A DNA stretch of 64,000 bases, taken from Winogradskyella wandonensis (GTDB lineage Bacteria; Bacteroidota; Bacteroidia; Flavobacteriales; Flavobacteriaceae). Under the pieces are notes generated by a model. That model was given only the letters and a program-made list of their open reading frames with translations, was not told the DNA's origin and did not search any database. The stretch covers positions 124,001-188,000 of the forward strand of contig NZ_SMGI01000003.1 of assembly GCF_004346845.1 (NCBI RefSeq), given 5' to 3'. Made by a program: the position numbers and the translations under genes. How positions within the stretch are numbered: position 1 is the stretch's first letter; each line of letters begins with the position of its first letter. Below, piece by piece: positions 16,167 through 25,012 of the stretch.

Positions 16167-17582
16167 ATGACTTACAAAAACGCATTACAACATCCCATTT
16201 TTAAAATTATTTCGCAATCTGCTGATGCCTTAGGTGTTAAAGCTTATGTTATTGGTGGTTTTGTTAGAGATTATTTTCTAGAACGTGGCGATGCAAAAGA
16301 TATAGATGTTGTTGCTATTGGTAGTGGTATAGAACTTGCGCAACATGTTGCTAGCAACTTACCAAACGCAACAAAAGTTCAAATCTTTAAAACTTACGGT
16401 ACCGCTATGCTTAAGCATGACGATATTGAAATTGAATTTGTAGGTGCACGCAAGGAAAGTTATACCGAAGATAGTAGAAATCCCGTTGTAGAAAACGGCA
16501 CTTTAGAAGATGACCAAAATCGTAGAGATTTTACGATTAATGCTTTGGCGCTTGGTTTAAATGACTCAAATTTTGGAGAACTTTTAGACCCATTTAATGG
16601 TGTTGAAGATTTAGAAAAAGGAATTATCAGAACTCCTCTAAATCCAGATATCACCTATTCTGACGACCCACTGCGTATGATGCGCGCCATTAGATTTTCT
16701 ACACAGCTGAACTTTAAGATTGAGGAAGCGTCTTTAAAAGCTATATCAAAAAACAAAGACCGCATAAAAATCATTACTAAAGAGCGTATAGTTACAGAAC
16801 TTAATAAGATTCTGGAAAGTGATAAACCGTCGCTTGGCTTTATTCATCTTGAAAAAACAGGCTTGCTCGATTATATTTTACCAGAACTTACCGCTCTAAA
16901 AGGTATTGATGAAAAAGAAGGGCAACGTCATAAAGACAACTTTTATCACACTCTAGAAGTCGTAGATAATATATGTGAAACTACTGACAATCTATGGTTG
17001 CGGTGGGCTGCACTTCTCCACGATATCGGCAAAGCACCAACAAAACGTTTCAGCAAAAAAGTGGGTTGGACGTTTCATGGGCATGAATTTGTAGGCTCAA
17101 AAATGGTCTATAAGCTTTTTAAAAGATTAAAAATGCCGTTGAATGACAAGATGAAGTTTGTTCAAAAAATGGTATTGATGAGCTCACGTCCTATTGTTTT
17201 AGCATCTGATGTAACAGATTCAGCTGTACGTCGATTGGTCTTTGATGCTGGGGACTATGTTGATGATTTAATGACGCTCTGCGAAGCAGATATTACTACA
17301 AAAAATCCAAAGAAATTCAAAAAATACCATAATAACTTTAAGATTGTTAGAGATAAAATAGTTGAAGTTGAAGAGCGCGACCATGTGCGTAATTTTCAGC
17401 CACCGGTGAGTGGTGAAGAAATAATGAAAGCCTTTAATTTAAAGCCTTCAAAAGAAATTGGAATTATTAAAGAGGCTATAAAAGAAGCTATTTTAGAAGG
17501 CGATATACCTAATGAACACGAAGCTGCTTTCAACTTAATGTTAGAAAAAGGGAAAGCGTTAGGATTGACGATTGACGATTGA
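16167..17582 (+). CDS. CCA tRNA nucleotidyltransferase with HD domain
   Basis: This 471-residue class II nucleotidyltransferase shows VIGGFVRDYFLE near residue 28, the catalytic KDIDVVAIG near 45, RRDFTINALALGL near 125 and DDPLRMMRAIRFSTQ near 170. An HD phosphohydrolase domain (LHDIGKAP, FHGHEFVGSKM) spans about residues 290-320. It adds or repairs the 3' CCA of tRNAs; the HD domain may remove 2',3'-cyclic phosphates. The last residues, LGLTIDD, and the TGA stop are encoded inside a GATTGAC/GATTGAT tandem repeat, so the extreme C-terminus depends on repeat register. Confidence 0.93.
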   Translation: MTYKNALQHPIFKIISQSADALGVKAYVIGGFVRDYFLERGDAKDIDVVAIGSGIELAQHVASNLPNATKVQIFKTYGTAMLKHDDIEIEFVGARKESYTEDSRNPVVENGTLEDDQNRRDFTINALALGLNDSNFGELLDPFNGVEDLEKGIIRTPLNPDITYSDDPLRMMRAIRFSTQLNFKIEEASLKAISKNKDRIKIITKERIVTELNKILESDKPSLGFIHLEKTGLLDYILPELTALKGIDEKEGQRHKDNFYHTLEVVDNICETTDNLWLRWAALLHDIGKAPTKRFSKKVGWTFHGHEFVGSKMVYKLFKRLKMPLNDKMKFVQKMVLMSSRPIVLASDVTDSAVRRLVFDAGDYVDDLMTLCEADITTKNPKKFKKYHNNFKIVRDKIVEVEERDHVRNFQPPVSGEEIMKAFNLKPSKEIGIIKEAIKEAILEGDIPNEHEAAFNLMLEKGKALGLTIDD

Positions 17583-17622
17583 CGATTGATGATTGATGAT
17601 TGATGATTGATGATTGATGATT
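17563..17622 (+). repeat. heptanucleotide tandem repeat across the CCA-adding enzyme stop codon
   Basis: Three copies of GATTGAC (17563-17583) are followed by five copies of GATTGAT (17584-17618) and a partial GATT. The stop codon at 17580-17582 lies in the third copy. A 7-bp unit is not a multiple of three, but TGA recurs in every unit, so copy-number change would only alter the last few residues and the 51-bp spacer to the next gene. Confidence 0.95.
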
Positions 17623-17633
17623 ATTAAAATAAA

Positions 17634-18083
17634 ATGAATTTAATTCGTACCACATCAAAGAATCCAGATTTTATTGAACTGGTCAAACAGCTTGATGCCT
17701 ATCTGAAAATTACAGATGGTGATGAGCATGAGTTTTACAATCAGTTTAATTCTATTGAAGCACTTAATAATGTAGTTGTGGCTTACGACAATATTACACC
17801 TATAGGCTGTGGTGCATTTAAGCCTTTTAATGATAATTCTGTTGAGATAAAACGAATGTATGTATTGCCAGAGGCTAGAACTGCGGGTGTAGGAAAACAA
17901 ATTCTTAAAGATTTAGAAGATTGGGCGGCGATTCTCGGTTATACGTCTTGTATTTTAGAAACAGGCAAGCGCCAAGCTGAGGCTGTAAAATTTTACAGAA
18001 AATGTAATTATACCGAAACTGAAAAGTATGGACAATACAAAGACATGGAAAACAGTCTCTGCTTTAAAAAAGATTTAGGTTAA
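17634..18083 (+). CDS. GNAT family N-acetyltransferase
   Basis: This 149-residue GCN5-related acetyltransferase has the acetyl-CoA loop motif VLPEARTAGVGKQILKDLEDWA near residues 80-100 (R-x-x-G-x-G/A form), preceded by the strand SVEIKRMYV and followed by LETGKRQAEAVKFYRKCNYTE, the usual C-terminal aromatic motif. The substrate is unknown. It starts 51 bp after the CCA-adding enzyme gene, and the heme A synthase family gene follows after one base, so it is probably co-transcribed with the latter. Confidence 0.9.
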   Translation: MNLIRTTSKNPDFIELVKQLDAYLKITDGDEHEFYNQFNSIEALNNVVVAYDNITPIGCGAFKPFNDNSVEIKRMYVLPEARTAGVGKQILKDLEDWAAILGYTSCILETGKRQAEAVKFYRKCNYTETEKYGQYKDMENSLCFKKDLG

Positions 18084-18084
18084 A

Positions 18085-19125
18085 ATGAAAAAAAGATTCA
18101 GAAAAACGGCAAAAGTAGCTTTGGTACTTATTTATTTGGTAATTATTGCCGGAGCCGTTGTGCGTATGACAGGTTCTGGAATGGGTTGCCCAGATTGGCC
18201 AAAATGCTTTGGGTACTACATCCCGCCAACAGATATTTCGGAATTACAATTTAAACCTTATCACGAGTACAAAAAAGGCATTGTTATTATTGTTGATGAG
18301 GAATTACAAGTCGCAAAAAAAGCATTTACCTCTGAAAACGAAAGAAATTTAGAAAATTGGGAGCCTTATACAGCACATGATTATGCGATATTTAATCCGC
18401 TTCATACATGGGTAGAATACATTAATCGATTAATTGGTGCGCTTTCAGGACTACCTATTCTAATCTTTACAATCATGTCTATTTGGTTATGGAAAGATAA
18501 AAAGCGGTTTCTACTACTGTCTATTTTTACTGTGTTTGCTATGGCATTTCAGGCATGGCTCGGTAAAACCGTAGTAGATTCAAATCTGGCGCCATATAAG
18601 ATTACGATTCATATGGTGATGGCTTTGGTTATTGTAGCCGTCATTTTGTATCTGATTTATGCCTCAAAAACCAGTTTCAAAGATCAAAAGTTCGATTCTA
18701 AATTTAGAAACGTACTTATTGCAGCTACTATACTAACGTTAGTTCAGATTGTTTTGGGTACGCAGGTGCGTCAATTTGTTGATGTGCAAAATAAGCTGGC
18801 AGGATACTTCAATTGGGATATTGCAGAACTAGCCCCTTTAGAATTTTACATTCACCGCTCACTATCTATTTTAGTTTTAGTCTTAAATGTTTGGTTATTC
18901 TTGCGAAATCGAAAGTTGAGATTAGGCTACAATAAATTCAAACTTGTTATAGTTTGTATTGGGCTAGAGATTGTTACAGGTATTGCAATGTACTATTTTA
19001 ATTTCCCATTCTCTTCGCAACCCTTACACTTAGTTATTGCAGCTGTACTCATTGGAATTCAGTTTTATATCATTTTAGAAAGTCATAATAGTAAGCATTT
19101 AAAAAGCACTATTTCTTCTACATAA
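18085..19125 (+). CDS. ctaA: COX15/CtaA family heme A synthase
   Basis: This 346-residue membrane protein has about eight hydrophobic segments. The first carries AGAVVRMTGSGMGCPDWPKCFG near residues 22-43, the CtaA/Cox15 signature with its Cys pair. The conserved His positions lie in FNPLHTWVEYINRL, ITIHMVMAL, FYIHRSLSILV and QPLHLVIAA. It oxidises heme O to heme A for cytochrome aa3-type oxidases. The loop between the first two helices is long (about 60 residues, charged). It starts one base after the GNAT stop, and no heme O synthase is adjacent. Confidence 0.9.
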   Translation: MKKRFRKTAKVALVLIYLVIIAGAVVRMTGSGMGCPDWPKCFGYYIPPTDISELQFKPYHEYKKGIVIIVDEELQVAKKAFTSENERNLENWEPYTAHDYAIFNPLHTWVEYINRLIGALSGLPILIFTIMSIWLWKDKKRFLLLSIFTVFAMAFQAWLGKTVVDSNLAPYKITIHMVMALVIVAVILYLIYASKTSFKDQKFDSKFRNVLIAATILTLVQIVLGTQVRQFVDVQNKLAGYFNWDIAELAPLEFYIHRSLSILVLVLNVWLFLRNRKLRLGYNKFKLVIVCIGLEIVTGIAMYYFNFPFSSQPLHLVIAAVLIGIQFYIILESHNSKHLKSTISST

Positions 19126-19156
19126 ATTGTATCTTTACGCCACTAAAAATTTTAGT

Positions 19157-19672
19157 ATGATTTACAGGTTTAGAGTTATCCTAGATAACGATACAGAAGA
19201 AGATATTTTCAGGGATTTAGAGATCCGTGAGTCGGATACCATGGAAGATTTACATAACATCATTACACAATCTTTTGGTTTTGATGGTATGGAAATGGCA
19301 TCATTTTATGTAAGTGATGAAGAATGGAATCAAGGCGAAGAAATAGCGATGTTCGATGTTAGCGAAGGCGCGAATAAAGTAAAGGTTATGAGCACAACAA
19401 AAATCAACGATTTAGTGCATGAAGCCTCTACCCGGTTGATTTATGTATACGATTTCCTAAACATGTGGACGTTTTTTGTAGAACTTGCCGAAATTGTTGA
19501 AGAAGCAGAAAGTACAGATTATCCAAACTTAATGTTTGTACAAGGCCAAGTCCCTGACGAAGCTCCAATAAAGAATTTTGAGTCTGAAGATTTAGAAGAT
19601 TATAATGAATTTGAGGACGGACTCGATGTAGATGACTACAGCGATTTAGATTTTGACGAAAACTGGAATTAA
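19157..19672 (+). CDS. pRiA4b ORF-3-like family protein
   Basis: This 171-residue acidic protein starts MIYRFRVILDNDTEEDIFRDLEI and has the family's central MEDLHNIITQSFGFDGMEMASFYV and later RLIYVYDFLNMWTFFVEL segments, followed by an Asp- and Glu-rich tail. The family is named after a plasmid gene, but the role is unknown and nothing here marks a mobile element. I take the ATG at 19157, because the TTG at 19127 would sit upstream of a TATCTTTA promoter-like box at 19130-19137. A strong terminator follows at 19703. Confidence 0.82.
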   Translation: MIYRFRVILDNDTEEDIFRDLEIRESDTMEDLHNIITQSFGFDGMEMASFYVSDEEWNQGEEIAMFDVSEGANKVKVMSTTKINDLVHEASTRLIYVYDFLNMWTFFVELAEIVEEAESTDYPNLMFVQGQVPDEAPIKNFESEDLEDYNEFEDGLDVDDYSDLDFDENWN

Positions 19673-19702
19673 ACCAGTAACTATAATAGAAACTATTAAA
19701 AG

Positions 19703-19728
19703 CAGCTCTAAAAAGAGCTGTTTTTTTT
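19703..19728 (+). terminator. intrinsic terminator
   Basis: CAGCTCT (19703-19709) and AGAGCTG (19714-19720) form a 7-bp stem with an AAAA loop followed by eight T residues. It ends the transcript that includes the pRiA4b ORF-3-like gene. Confidence 0.92.
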
Positions 19729-19818
19729 ACCTAGCTGTAACAAAAGAATAAGTTGCTCGTCTTACTCACATAAACCAATTTATACTGAAGTTATTTCAGT
19801 ATCTAAACCAATCAAATT

Positions 19819-20718
19819 TTGGAGAATATCCTTACCATTAATAACCTCACTAAAAAGTTTGGTTATCTCACCGCAGTTAAAGATTTAAGTTTTACCATTC
19901 AAAAAGGTAATGTTTACGGCATTTTAGGACCAAACGGAAGTGGTAAATCTACAACCCTTGGCATTGTGCTTAATGTAGTTAACAAAACCAATGGCGATTT
20001 TCATTGGTTTGATGGGAACATCAATACCCATGAGGCTCTAAAAAAAGTAGGTGCTATAATTGAGCGACCAAACTTTTACCCATACATGACGGCAGAACAA
20101 AACTTAAAATTGGTCTGCAAAATTAAAGGTGTAAGTACAGATAAAATTGACGAGAAACTCGAAGTCGTTGGCCTTTTAGATAGAAAGAACAGTAAGTTTA
20201 GAACCTACTCTTTGGGTATGAAACAACGTTTAGCTATTGCCTCTGCATTACTTAACGACCCAGAGATTTTAATTCTAGACGAGCCAACAAATGGTTTGGA
20301 CCCACAAGGAATTCATCAGATACGCCAGATTATTAAAGATATTGCTGCCAGTGGCACTACCATTTTGTTAGCCTCTCACCTATTAGACGAAGTTGAAAAG
20401 GTATGCTCTCATGTGGTTGTACTCAGAAAAGGCGAAAAATTATACTCTGGCCGTGTGGACGAAATGATTAGTAGTCACGGTTTTTTTGAATTAAAAACCG
20501 ATAAACAAGATGAATTAATTGAATTATTAGAAGCACACCATCTCTTTGGAAAACTAAAAACCGAAGGTGATTTAGTAACTGCCTTTTTAAACGAACCGAT
20601 GTCGGCTTCAGACTTTAACAAGCTCATGTTCGATAAGGGAATAGTGCTTTCGCATCTTGTAAAACGAAAAGAAAGTTTAGAGGAACAATTCCTTCAACTT
20701 ACTGATAACTTAAACTAA
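19819..20718 (+). CDS. ABC transporter ATP-binding protein
   Basis: This 299-residue ABC ATPase of the BcrA/CcmA-like exporter type has Walker A GPNGSGKST near residue 36, signature YSLGMKQRLAIASAL near residue 135, Walker B EILILDEPTNGLDPQG near 155 and the switch His in LLASHLLDEV. The start is TTG at 19819 (ENILTINNLTKKFGY follows); an in-frame TAA at 19804 excludes an upstream ATG. The permease gene follows 61 bp later. Substrate unknown. The pair sits directly ahead of the T9SS protein cluster; a functional link is only inferred from position. Confidence 0.92.
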   Translation: MENILTINNLTKKFGYLTAVKDLSFTIQKGNVYGILGPNGSGKSTTLGIVLNVVNKTNGDFHWFDGNINTHEALKKVGAIIERPNFYPYMTAEQNLKLVCKIKGVSTDKIDEKLEVVGLLDRKNSKFRTYSLGMKQRLAIASALLNDPEILILDEPTNGLDPQGIHQIRQIIKDIAASGTTILLASHLLDEVEKVCSHVVVLRKGEKLYSGRVDEMISSHGFFELKTDKQDELIELLEAHHLFGKLKTEGDLVTAFLNEPMSASDFNKLMFDKGIVLSHLVKRKESLEEQFLQLTDNLN

Positions 20719-20779
20719 ATTTCAATTTTCGACTTTGACCTCGACGTCGATTTCGAATTCATACACAATCAATCAAAAC

Positions 20780-21607
20780 ATGATACGACTCATACAACTC
20801 GAATTACAAAAACTTTGGCTTAACAGAACAAGCAAAATATTGATATTCATTAGCTTTATTCTGCCTTTTACAGTTTTAGTTTTATCCTCTATAAAAATTA
20901 ATTTTTTCGGCTTTTTTACTTTAGAACTTGGAGAACTTGGCATCTTTAATTTTCCTATTATTTGGCATATTACTACATTTTTTGCATCTTATTTTAAGTT
21001 TTTCTTTGCTATAGTCGTGGTAAGTATGATTGGCAATGAATACAGTAATAAAACCTTGAAACAAAACTTAATAGATGGGCTAAGTAAAAAAGAGTTTATA
21101 CTCTCTAAATTTTACACCATAGTCTTCTTTTCCCTCGCGGCTACATTATTAATTGGCATTGCTACTTTTTGTATTGGCATGTACTATTCTAGCTATACAG
21201 AAGCCTCTATTGTATTTAGAGAAGTAGAATTTTTATTGGCGTATTTTGTAAAACTCGTTGGCTTTTTTAGTCTATGTTTATTCTTTGGAATGCTGCTAAA
21301 ACGTTCTGCTTTTGCCTTAGCATTTTTATTTGTTTTATACATTGTTGAATGGTTAGTCTTTTGGGGAGCTTACGAAATTTTTGATAGTGCAGACAAAGCA
21401 TTTCAGGTAAAAAACTACATGCCGTTAGAGTCTATGTATAAATTAATTGACCAACCCATACAACGTATAGTTATGACCAAATTCCCTGACAAGGCTGAAT
21501 TAGGTTATGATTATGCTGTACACTTTAGCGAGATTGCCATTGTGTTAGGTTGGACAGGACTTTTTATCTTTTTATCTTACAGATTATTAAAAAAGAGGGA
21601 TTTGTAA
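20780..21607 (+). CDS. ABC-2 type transporter permease
   Basis: This 275-residue membrane protein has about six transmembrane segments in the order of ABC-2 permeases: an N-terminal MIRLIQLELQKLWLNRTSKILIF, a cytoplasmic MIGNEYSNKTLKQNLIDGLSKKEFILSKF loop typical of bacitracin-type exporter permeases, then hydrophobic helices to a LLKKRDL end. I choose the ATG at 20780; the longer frame from 20735 adds a polar segment not seen in the family. It partners with the ATPase just upstream. The stop is two bases before a hairpin that reaches into the next start codon. Confidence 0.87.
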   Translation: MIRLIQLELQKLWLNRTSKILIFISFILPFTVLVLSSIKINFFGFFTLELGELGIFNFPIIWHITTFFASYFKFFFAIVVVSMIGNEYSNKTLKQNLIDGLSKKEFILSKFYTIVFFSLAATLLIGIATFCIGMYYSSYTEASIVFREVEFLLAYFVKLVGFFSLCLFFGMLLKRSAFALAFLFVLYIVEWLVFWGAYEIFDSADKAFQVKNYMPLESMYKLIDQPIQRIVMTKFPDKAELGYDYAVHFSEIAIVLGWTGLFIFLSYRLLKKRDL

Positions 21608-21608
21608 T

Positions 21609-21637
21609 ATATTTGGTAGCTAGCGCTACTCAAATAT
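21609..21637 (+). promoter_or_regulatory. hairpin spanning a -7 box and the start codon of the 1113-aa T9SS protein
   Basis: ATATTTGGTAGC (21609-21620) pairs with GCTACTCAAATAT (21625-21637): a 12-bp stem with one bulged T and a TAGC loop. The left arm overlaps TATATTTG (21608-21615), a TAnnTTTG match, and the right arm ends on the A and T of the ATG at 21636. It could act as a promoter plus operator, a translational block, or a weak terminator for the ABC genes. Confidence 0.6.
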
Positions 21638-24600
21638 GAAAAAGATTCTTTTTTTAATTGCTTTTGCAATTGTAAGTGTTTCAATATCGGCTCAAAACGA
21701 GGCTTCAAACTGGTATTTTGGTGATAACGCCGGAATTAGTTTTAATCCAGATGGAAGCATAACTCCAGTTACAGGACAGCTAAGTACGGACGAGGGTTGT
21801 ACGAGTATTTCTGATGGAAGTGGAAACTTACTTTTTTATACAGATGGTATCACTGTTTTTGATAGAAATGGAGCCATTATGCTTAATGGAACAGGATTGC
21901 ATGGTAGCCCATCGAGTACTCAGTCAGGTATTATTATTCCTAAGCCTCTAGATAACGACATTTATTACATTTTTACTGTAGATACAAACTCATTTGACCA
22001 GACGGACCTTGGTTTTAAATATTCAGAAGTTGATATTACAAGAAACGGTGGCTTGGGTGAGGTTACTCAAAAAAACGTCACACTTTTACAAGATAGCTCA
22101 GAAAAAATAGCCGCAGTGCTAAAAGACTGCCAAACCCAAGCCATTTGGGTAGTGACTTTAGCAAATCAGTTTGGAACACTTACAAACCCATTTTCTTTTA
22201 ATACGTTTCATGCGTTCGAGGTTACAGCAGCTGGTGTAAATACAACTGCGGTTACGTCACCTGCAAATATATCGGCAACAGACCAAAGAGGCTATCTTAA
22301 ATTTTCTCCTGACGGTACAAAATTAGCCTGTGCAAATGCGCAAAGTGGTTTATTTATTTACGATTTCGATTTAGCGACTGGAACTGTCACAGGAACACCG
22401 CAACAACTTACCATAAATTCAAGTAACGGCGCTAATATCCCTTACGGTGTAGAATTTTCGCCTAATAATCAGTTTTTATATGTTGCGTCTTCTAATGATT
22501 TTTTTAATCAAAATAATCCAGCGCAGAACGAGATTCCTTCTAATCATTTCTCGTCTTTAGTTCAATTTGATTTAACAGCGGCAAATATTCAAGCTAGTCT
22601 TTTTCCAATTAATCAAAGAAATGGCTATCGTTCGGCATTACAACTAGGCCCAGACGGAAAAATATATCGAAGCACCAGCGCCACTTACAATCAAGGACTG
22701 CCATTTTTATCTGTTATAAACAACCCTAACGAGTTGGGTGTAGCATGTAATTACGTAGAAAATCAAGTTCAACTAATAAATAATTCTAGACAAGGCCTTC
22801 CGCCGTTTATAGCCTCATTTTTCTCCGAAACCATTGATATAATAAACGACCCGGAAATAACAACAACCTTTTTACCGCTCTGCGAAGGCGAGTCTTATAC
22901 ACTTACGGCAGATAATATCCCTGGAGCAACTTACACTTGGAGTTTTGATGGTACAGTGCAACCCACACCTCCTATCCCTTATGAATTCGAAGTTTTTCAA
23001 AATGGTTTATACGAAGTTTTGATTGAATTAAATACTGGTGATTGTGAAATATTTGAGGGTGTTGCGCAAGTAGAATATTCGCCTTTTCCTGAAGCCTACA
23101 CACCTCAAAAAATTGACGAGTGTGATAATGATTTAAACGATGGTGTTTTTCGTTTCGATTTATCCCAACAAGATGCTGATATTCTTGGAGGTCAAGACCC
23201 AAATCAATATACAGTACATTACTATGCCAGTGAACAAGATGCTATTGATGATGTAAACGAACTCCCAACGTTTTATGAAAACATTATAAATCCTCAAGAG
23301 ATTTTTGTTCGAGTAGAAAACGTAAACAACGAAAATTGTTTTAGTACGACTGATGAGAATACTGGCTTAACCGTTAGCTTTCTTATTGAGGTTTACGACC
23401 AGCCTAGAGTAAATATTGTAACCAATATTGATGAATGTGATTTAGAAGGCGATACAACAGATGGGGTCATTACATTAACATTTTCAGATTATACATTAAC
23501 CGTATTAGGCACGCAAAACCCAACGGATTTTACTGTTACTTACCATGATACAGATGCAGAAGCGCAAACAGGCGCTAATCCTTTACCAAATAGCTACCAA
23601 AACGTACCGTTTAATGACGAAGTTTTTATACGAATAGAAAACAATAACAATACAGACTGTTTTGATATAGGTAGTTTTTTAATAACAGTAAACCTAACCC
23701 CAGAAGTTAATGACATCGGACTTTTTCAGTGTGACGAAGATGGTACGCCTGATGGAAGAACCTTATTTAATATCCTTGAAAAAGAAGAAGATATTACTGG
23801 AGGAAACCCAGATTTTAGTGTTGAATACTTTTTAAATCAAACCGATGCAGACGCTGGAGGACCAACCATAGATGCAAGTAATTTTAATAACACTAGTAAT
23901 CCACAAATAGTTATTGCTAAGGTTACAGACATTACATCTGGATGCTTTAGTTATAGCGAAATTACACTAGAAGTTAGCGCTACTTCTGCAAACAACGCGT
24001 ACTTAGGTGTCTGTGATACAGATGACGTAGAAGATGGTTTTGTAGAGTTCGATTTGTCTGAAGCCGATGCTCAAGTCTTAGATGGTTTACCAACAGGCTT
24101 AGACTTGGTGTATTACGAAACATTAGACGATGCTTTATTAGAAGTTAATCCACTGTCAAATAACTTTACAAATACTATACAAGGTGGACAAACAATTTTT
24201 GTTCGCGTAGAAAACAATAATAATTGTTATGGTATTAATGAGGTAGAATTAGAAGTATTAACGCTGCCTAATATAGAAATAATGGAAGAAGTCTTATACT
24301 GCTTAAATAATTTTCCAGAGCCAATTGTAATTAATGGTGGTGTTATAAACGATATACCAAATAATTATTATTACGATTGGTCAACCGACGAGACTACAAT
24401 AGAAATTGAAGTTAATGAACCAGGCACATATACTGTAACTGTATCTAATGTTGCGGGTTGCTCCAAAGAACGCACTGTTATTGTTAGAGGTTCTGACGTT
24501 GCGACTATCAATGATATTGAAGTCACCGATGCTTCAGAAAATAATACAATAACCGTTTTAGTTAATAATCCTGAGGAGTTTGAGTTTTCTTTAGATGACC

Positions 24601-24977
24601 CTAACGGCCTATACCAAGACAGCAATGTTTTTGAAAACGTAAGACCAGGTATTTACACCGTTTATGTAAGAGATAAAGATGGTTGTGGTATTACAGAAGA
24701 TATGGTTTCTGTAGTAGGTTTCCCTAAATTCTTTACACCAAATGGCGATAACCAAAACGACTTCTGGCAAGTTAAAGGGATTTCTTCACAATTTCAACCA
24801 GATACAATCATCTATATTTTTGATAAATACGGAAAACTGATTTCAAAAATTAATCCAACAGGCTCTGGATGGGATGGCACATACAATGGCGCTCCGATGC
24901 CTAGCAGCGATTATTGGTTTTCTGTTACTCTGCAAGATGGTAGACGCTTTTCGAGTCACTTTGCTTTAAAACGCTAA
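21636..24977 (+). CDS. T9SS type B sorting domain protein with beta-propeller and Cys/DxDxDG repeats (1113 aa)
   Basis: A Sec signal peptide (KKILFLIAFAIVSVSISAQ, about 20 residues) leads into a ~380-residue propeller-like region with FSPDGTKLA and FSPNNQFLYVAS blades. A short Ig/PKD-like segment follows, then four ~85-residue repeats at about residues 490-875, each opening with Cys-Asp and an acidic stretch and closing with a second Cys. After a YYYDWSTDETT...GTYTVTVSN domain comes the ~90-residue gliding-motility-type C-terminal domain: FFTPNGDNQNDFWQV, YGKLI, GWDGTYNG, DYWF, ending HFALKR. The type B C-terminus marks it for T9SS export. It is a probable surface protein; ligand unknown. Confidence 0.92.
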   Translation: MKKILFLIAFAIVSVSISAQNEASNWYFGDNAGISFNPDGSITPVTGQLSTDEGCTSISDGSGNLLFYTDGITVFDRNGAIMLNGTGLHGSPSSTQSGIIIPKPLDNDIYYIFTVDTNSFDQTDLGFKYSEVDITRNGGLGEVTQKNVTLLQDSSEKIAAVLKDCQTQAIWVVTLANQFGTLTNPFSFNTFHAFEVTAAGVNTTAVTSPANISATDQRGYLKFSPDGTKLACANAQSGLFIYDFDLATGTVTGTPQQLTINSSNGANIPYGVEFSPNNQFLYVASSNDFFNQNNPAQNEIPSNHFSSLVQFDLTAANIQASLFPINQRNGYRSALQLGPDGKIYRSTSATYNQGLPFLSVINNPNELGVACNYVENQVQLINNSRQGLPPFIASFFSETIDIINDPEITTTFLPLCEGESYTLTADNIPGATYTWSFDGTVQPTPPIPYEFEVFQNGLYEVLIELNTGDCEIFEGVAQVEYSPFPEAYTPQKIDECDNDLNDGVFRFDLSQQDADILGGQDPNQYTVHYYASEQDAIDDVNELPTFYENIINPQEIFVRVENVNNENCFSTTDENTGLTVSFLIEVYDQPRVNIVTNIDECDLEGDTTDGVITLTFSDYTLTVLGTQNPTDFTVTYHDTDAEAQTGANPLPNSYQNVPFNDEVFIRIENNNNTDCFDIGSFLITVNLTPEVNDIGLFQCDEDGTPDGRTLFNILEKEEDITGGNPDFSVEYFLNQTDADAGGPTIDASNFNNTSNPQIVIAKVTDITSGCFSYSEITLEVSATSANNAYLGVCDTDDVEDGFVEFDLSEADAQVLDGLPTGLDLVYYETLDDALLEVNPLSNNFTNTIQGGQTIFVRVENNNNCYGINEVELEVLTLPNIEIMEEVLYCLNNFPEPIVINGGVINDIPNNYYYDWSTDETTIEIEVNEPGTYTVTVSNVAGCSKERTVIVRGSDVATINDIEVTDASENNTITVLVNNPEEFEFSLDDPNGLYQDSNVFENVRPGIYTVYVRDKDGCGITEDMVSVVGFPKFFTPNGDNQNDFWQVKGISSQFQPDTIIYIFDKYGKLISKINPTGSGWDGTYNGAPMPSSDYWFSVTLQDGRRFSSHFALKR

Positions 24978-25012
24978 ATAAAACGTATTTTTAGTTAGTA
25001 AAAGTTTGTCTT

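Noticed and set aside
17563-17622. possible CRISPR-like array
   Set aside because: The units are 7 bp, directly adjacent and without spacers, so this is a simple tandem repeat.
19157-19672. possible mobile-element passenger gene, because the family is named after plasmid pRiA4b
   Set aside because: There is no transposase, integrase, terminal repeat or composition change nearby; it is an ordinary chromosomal gene here.
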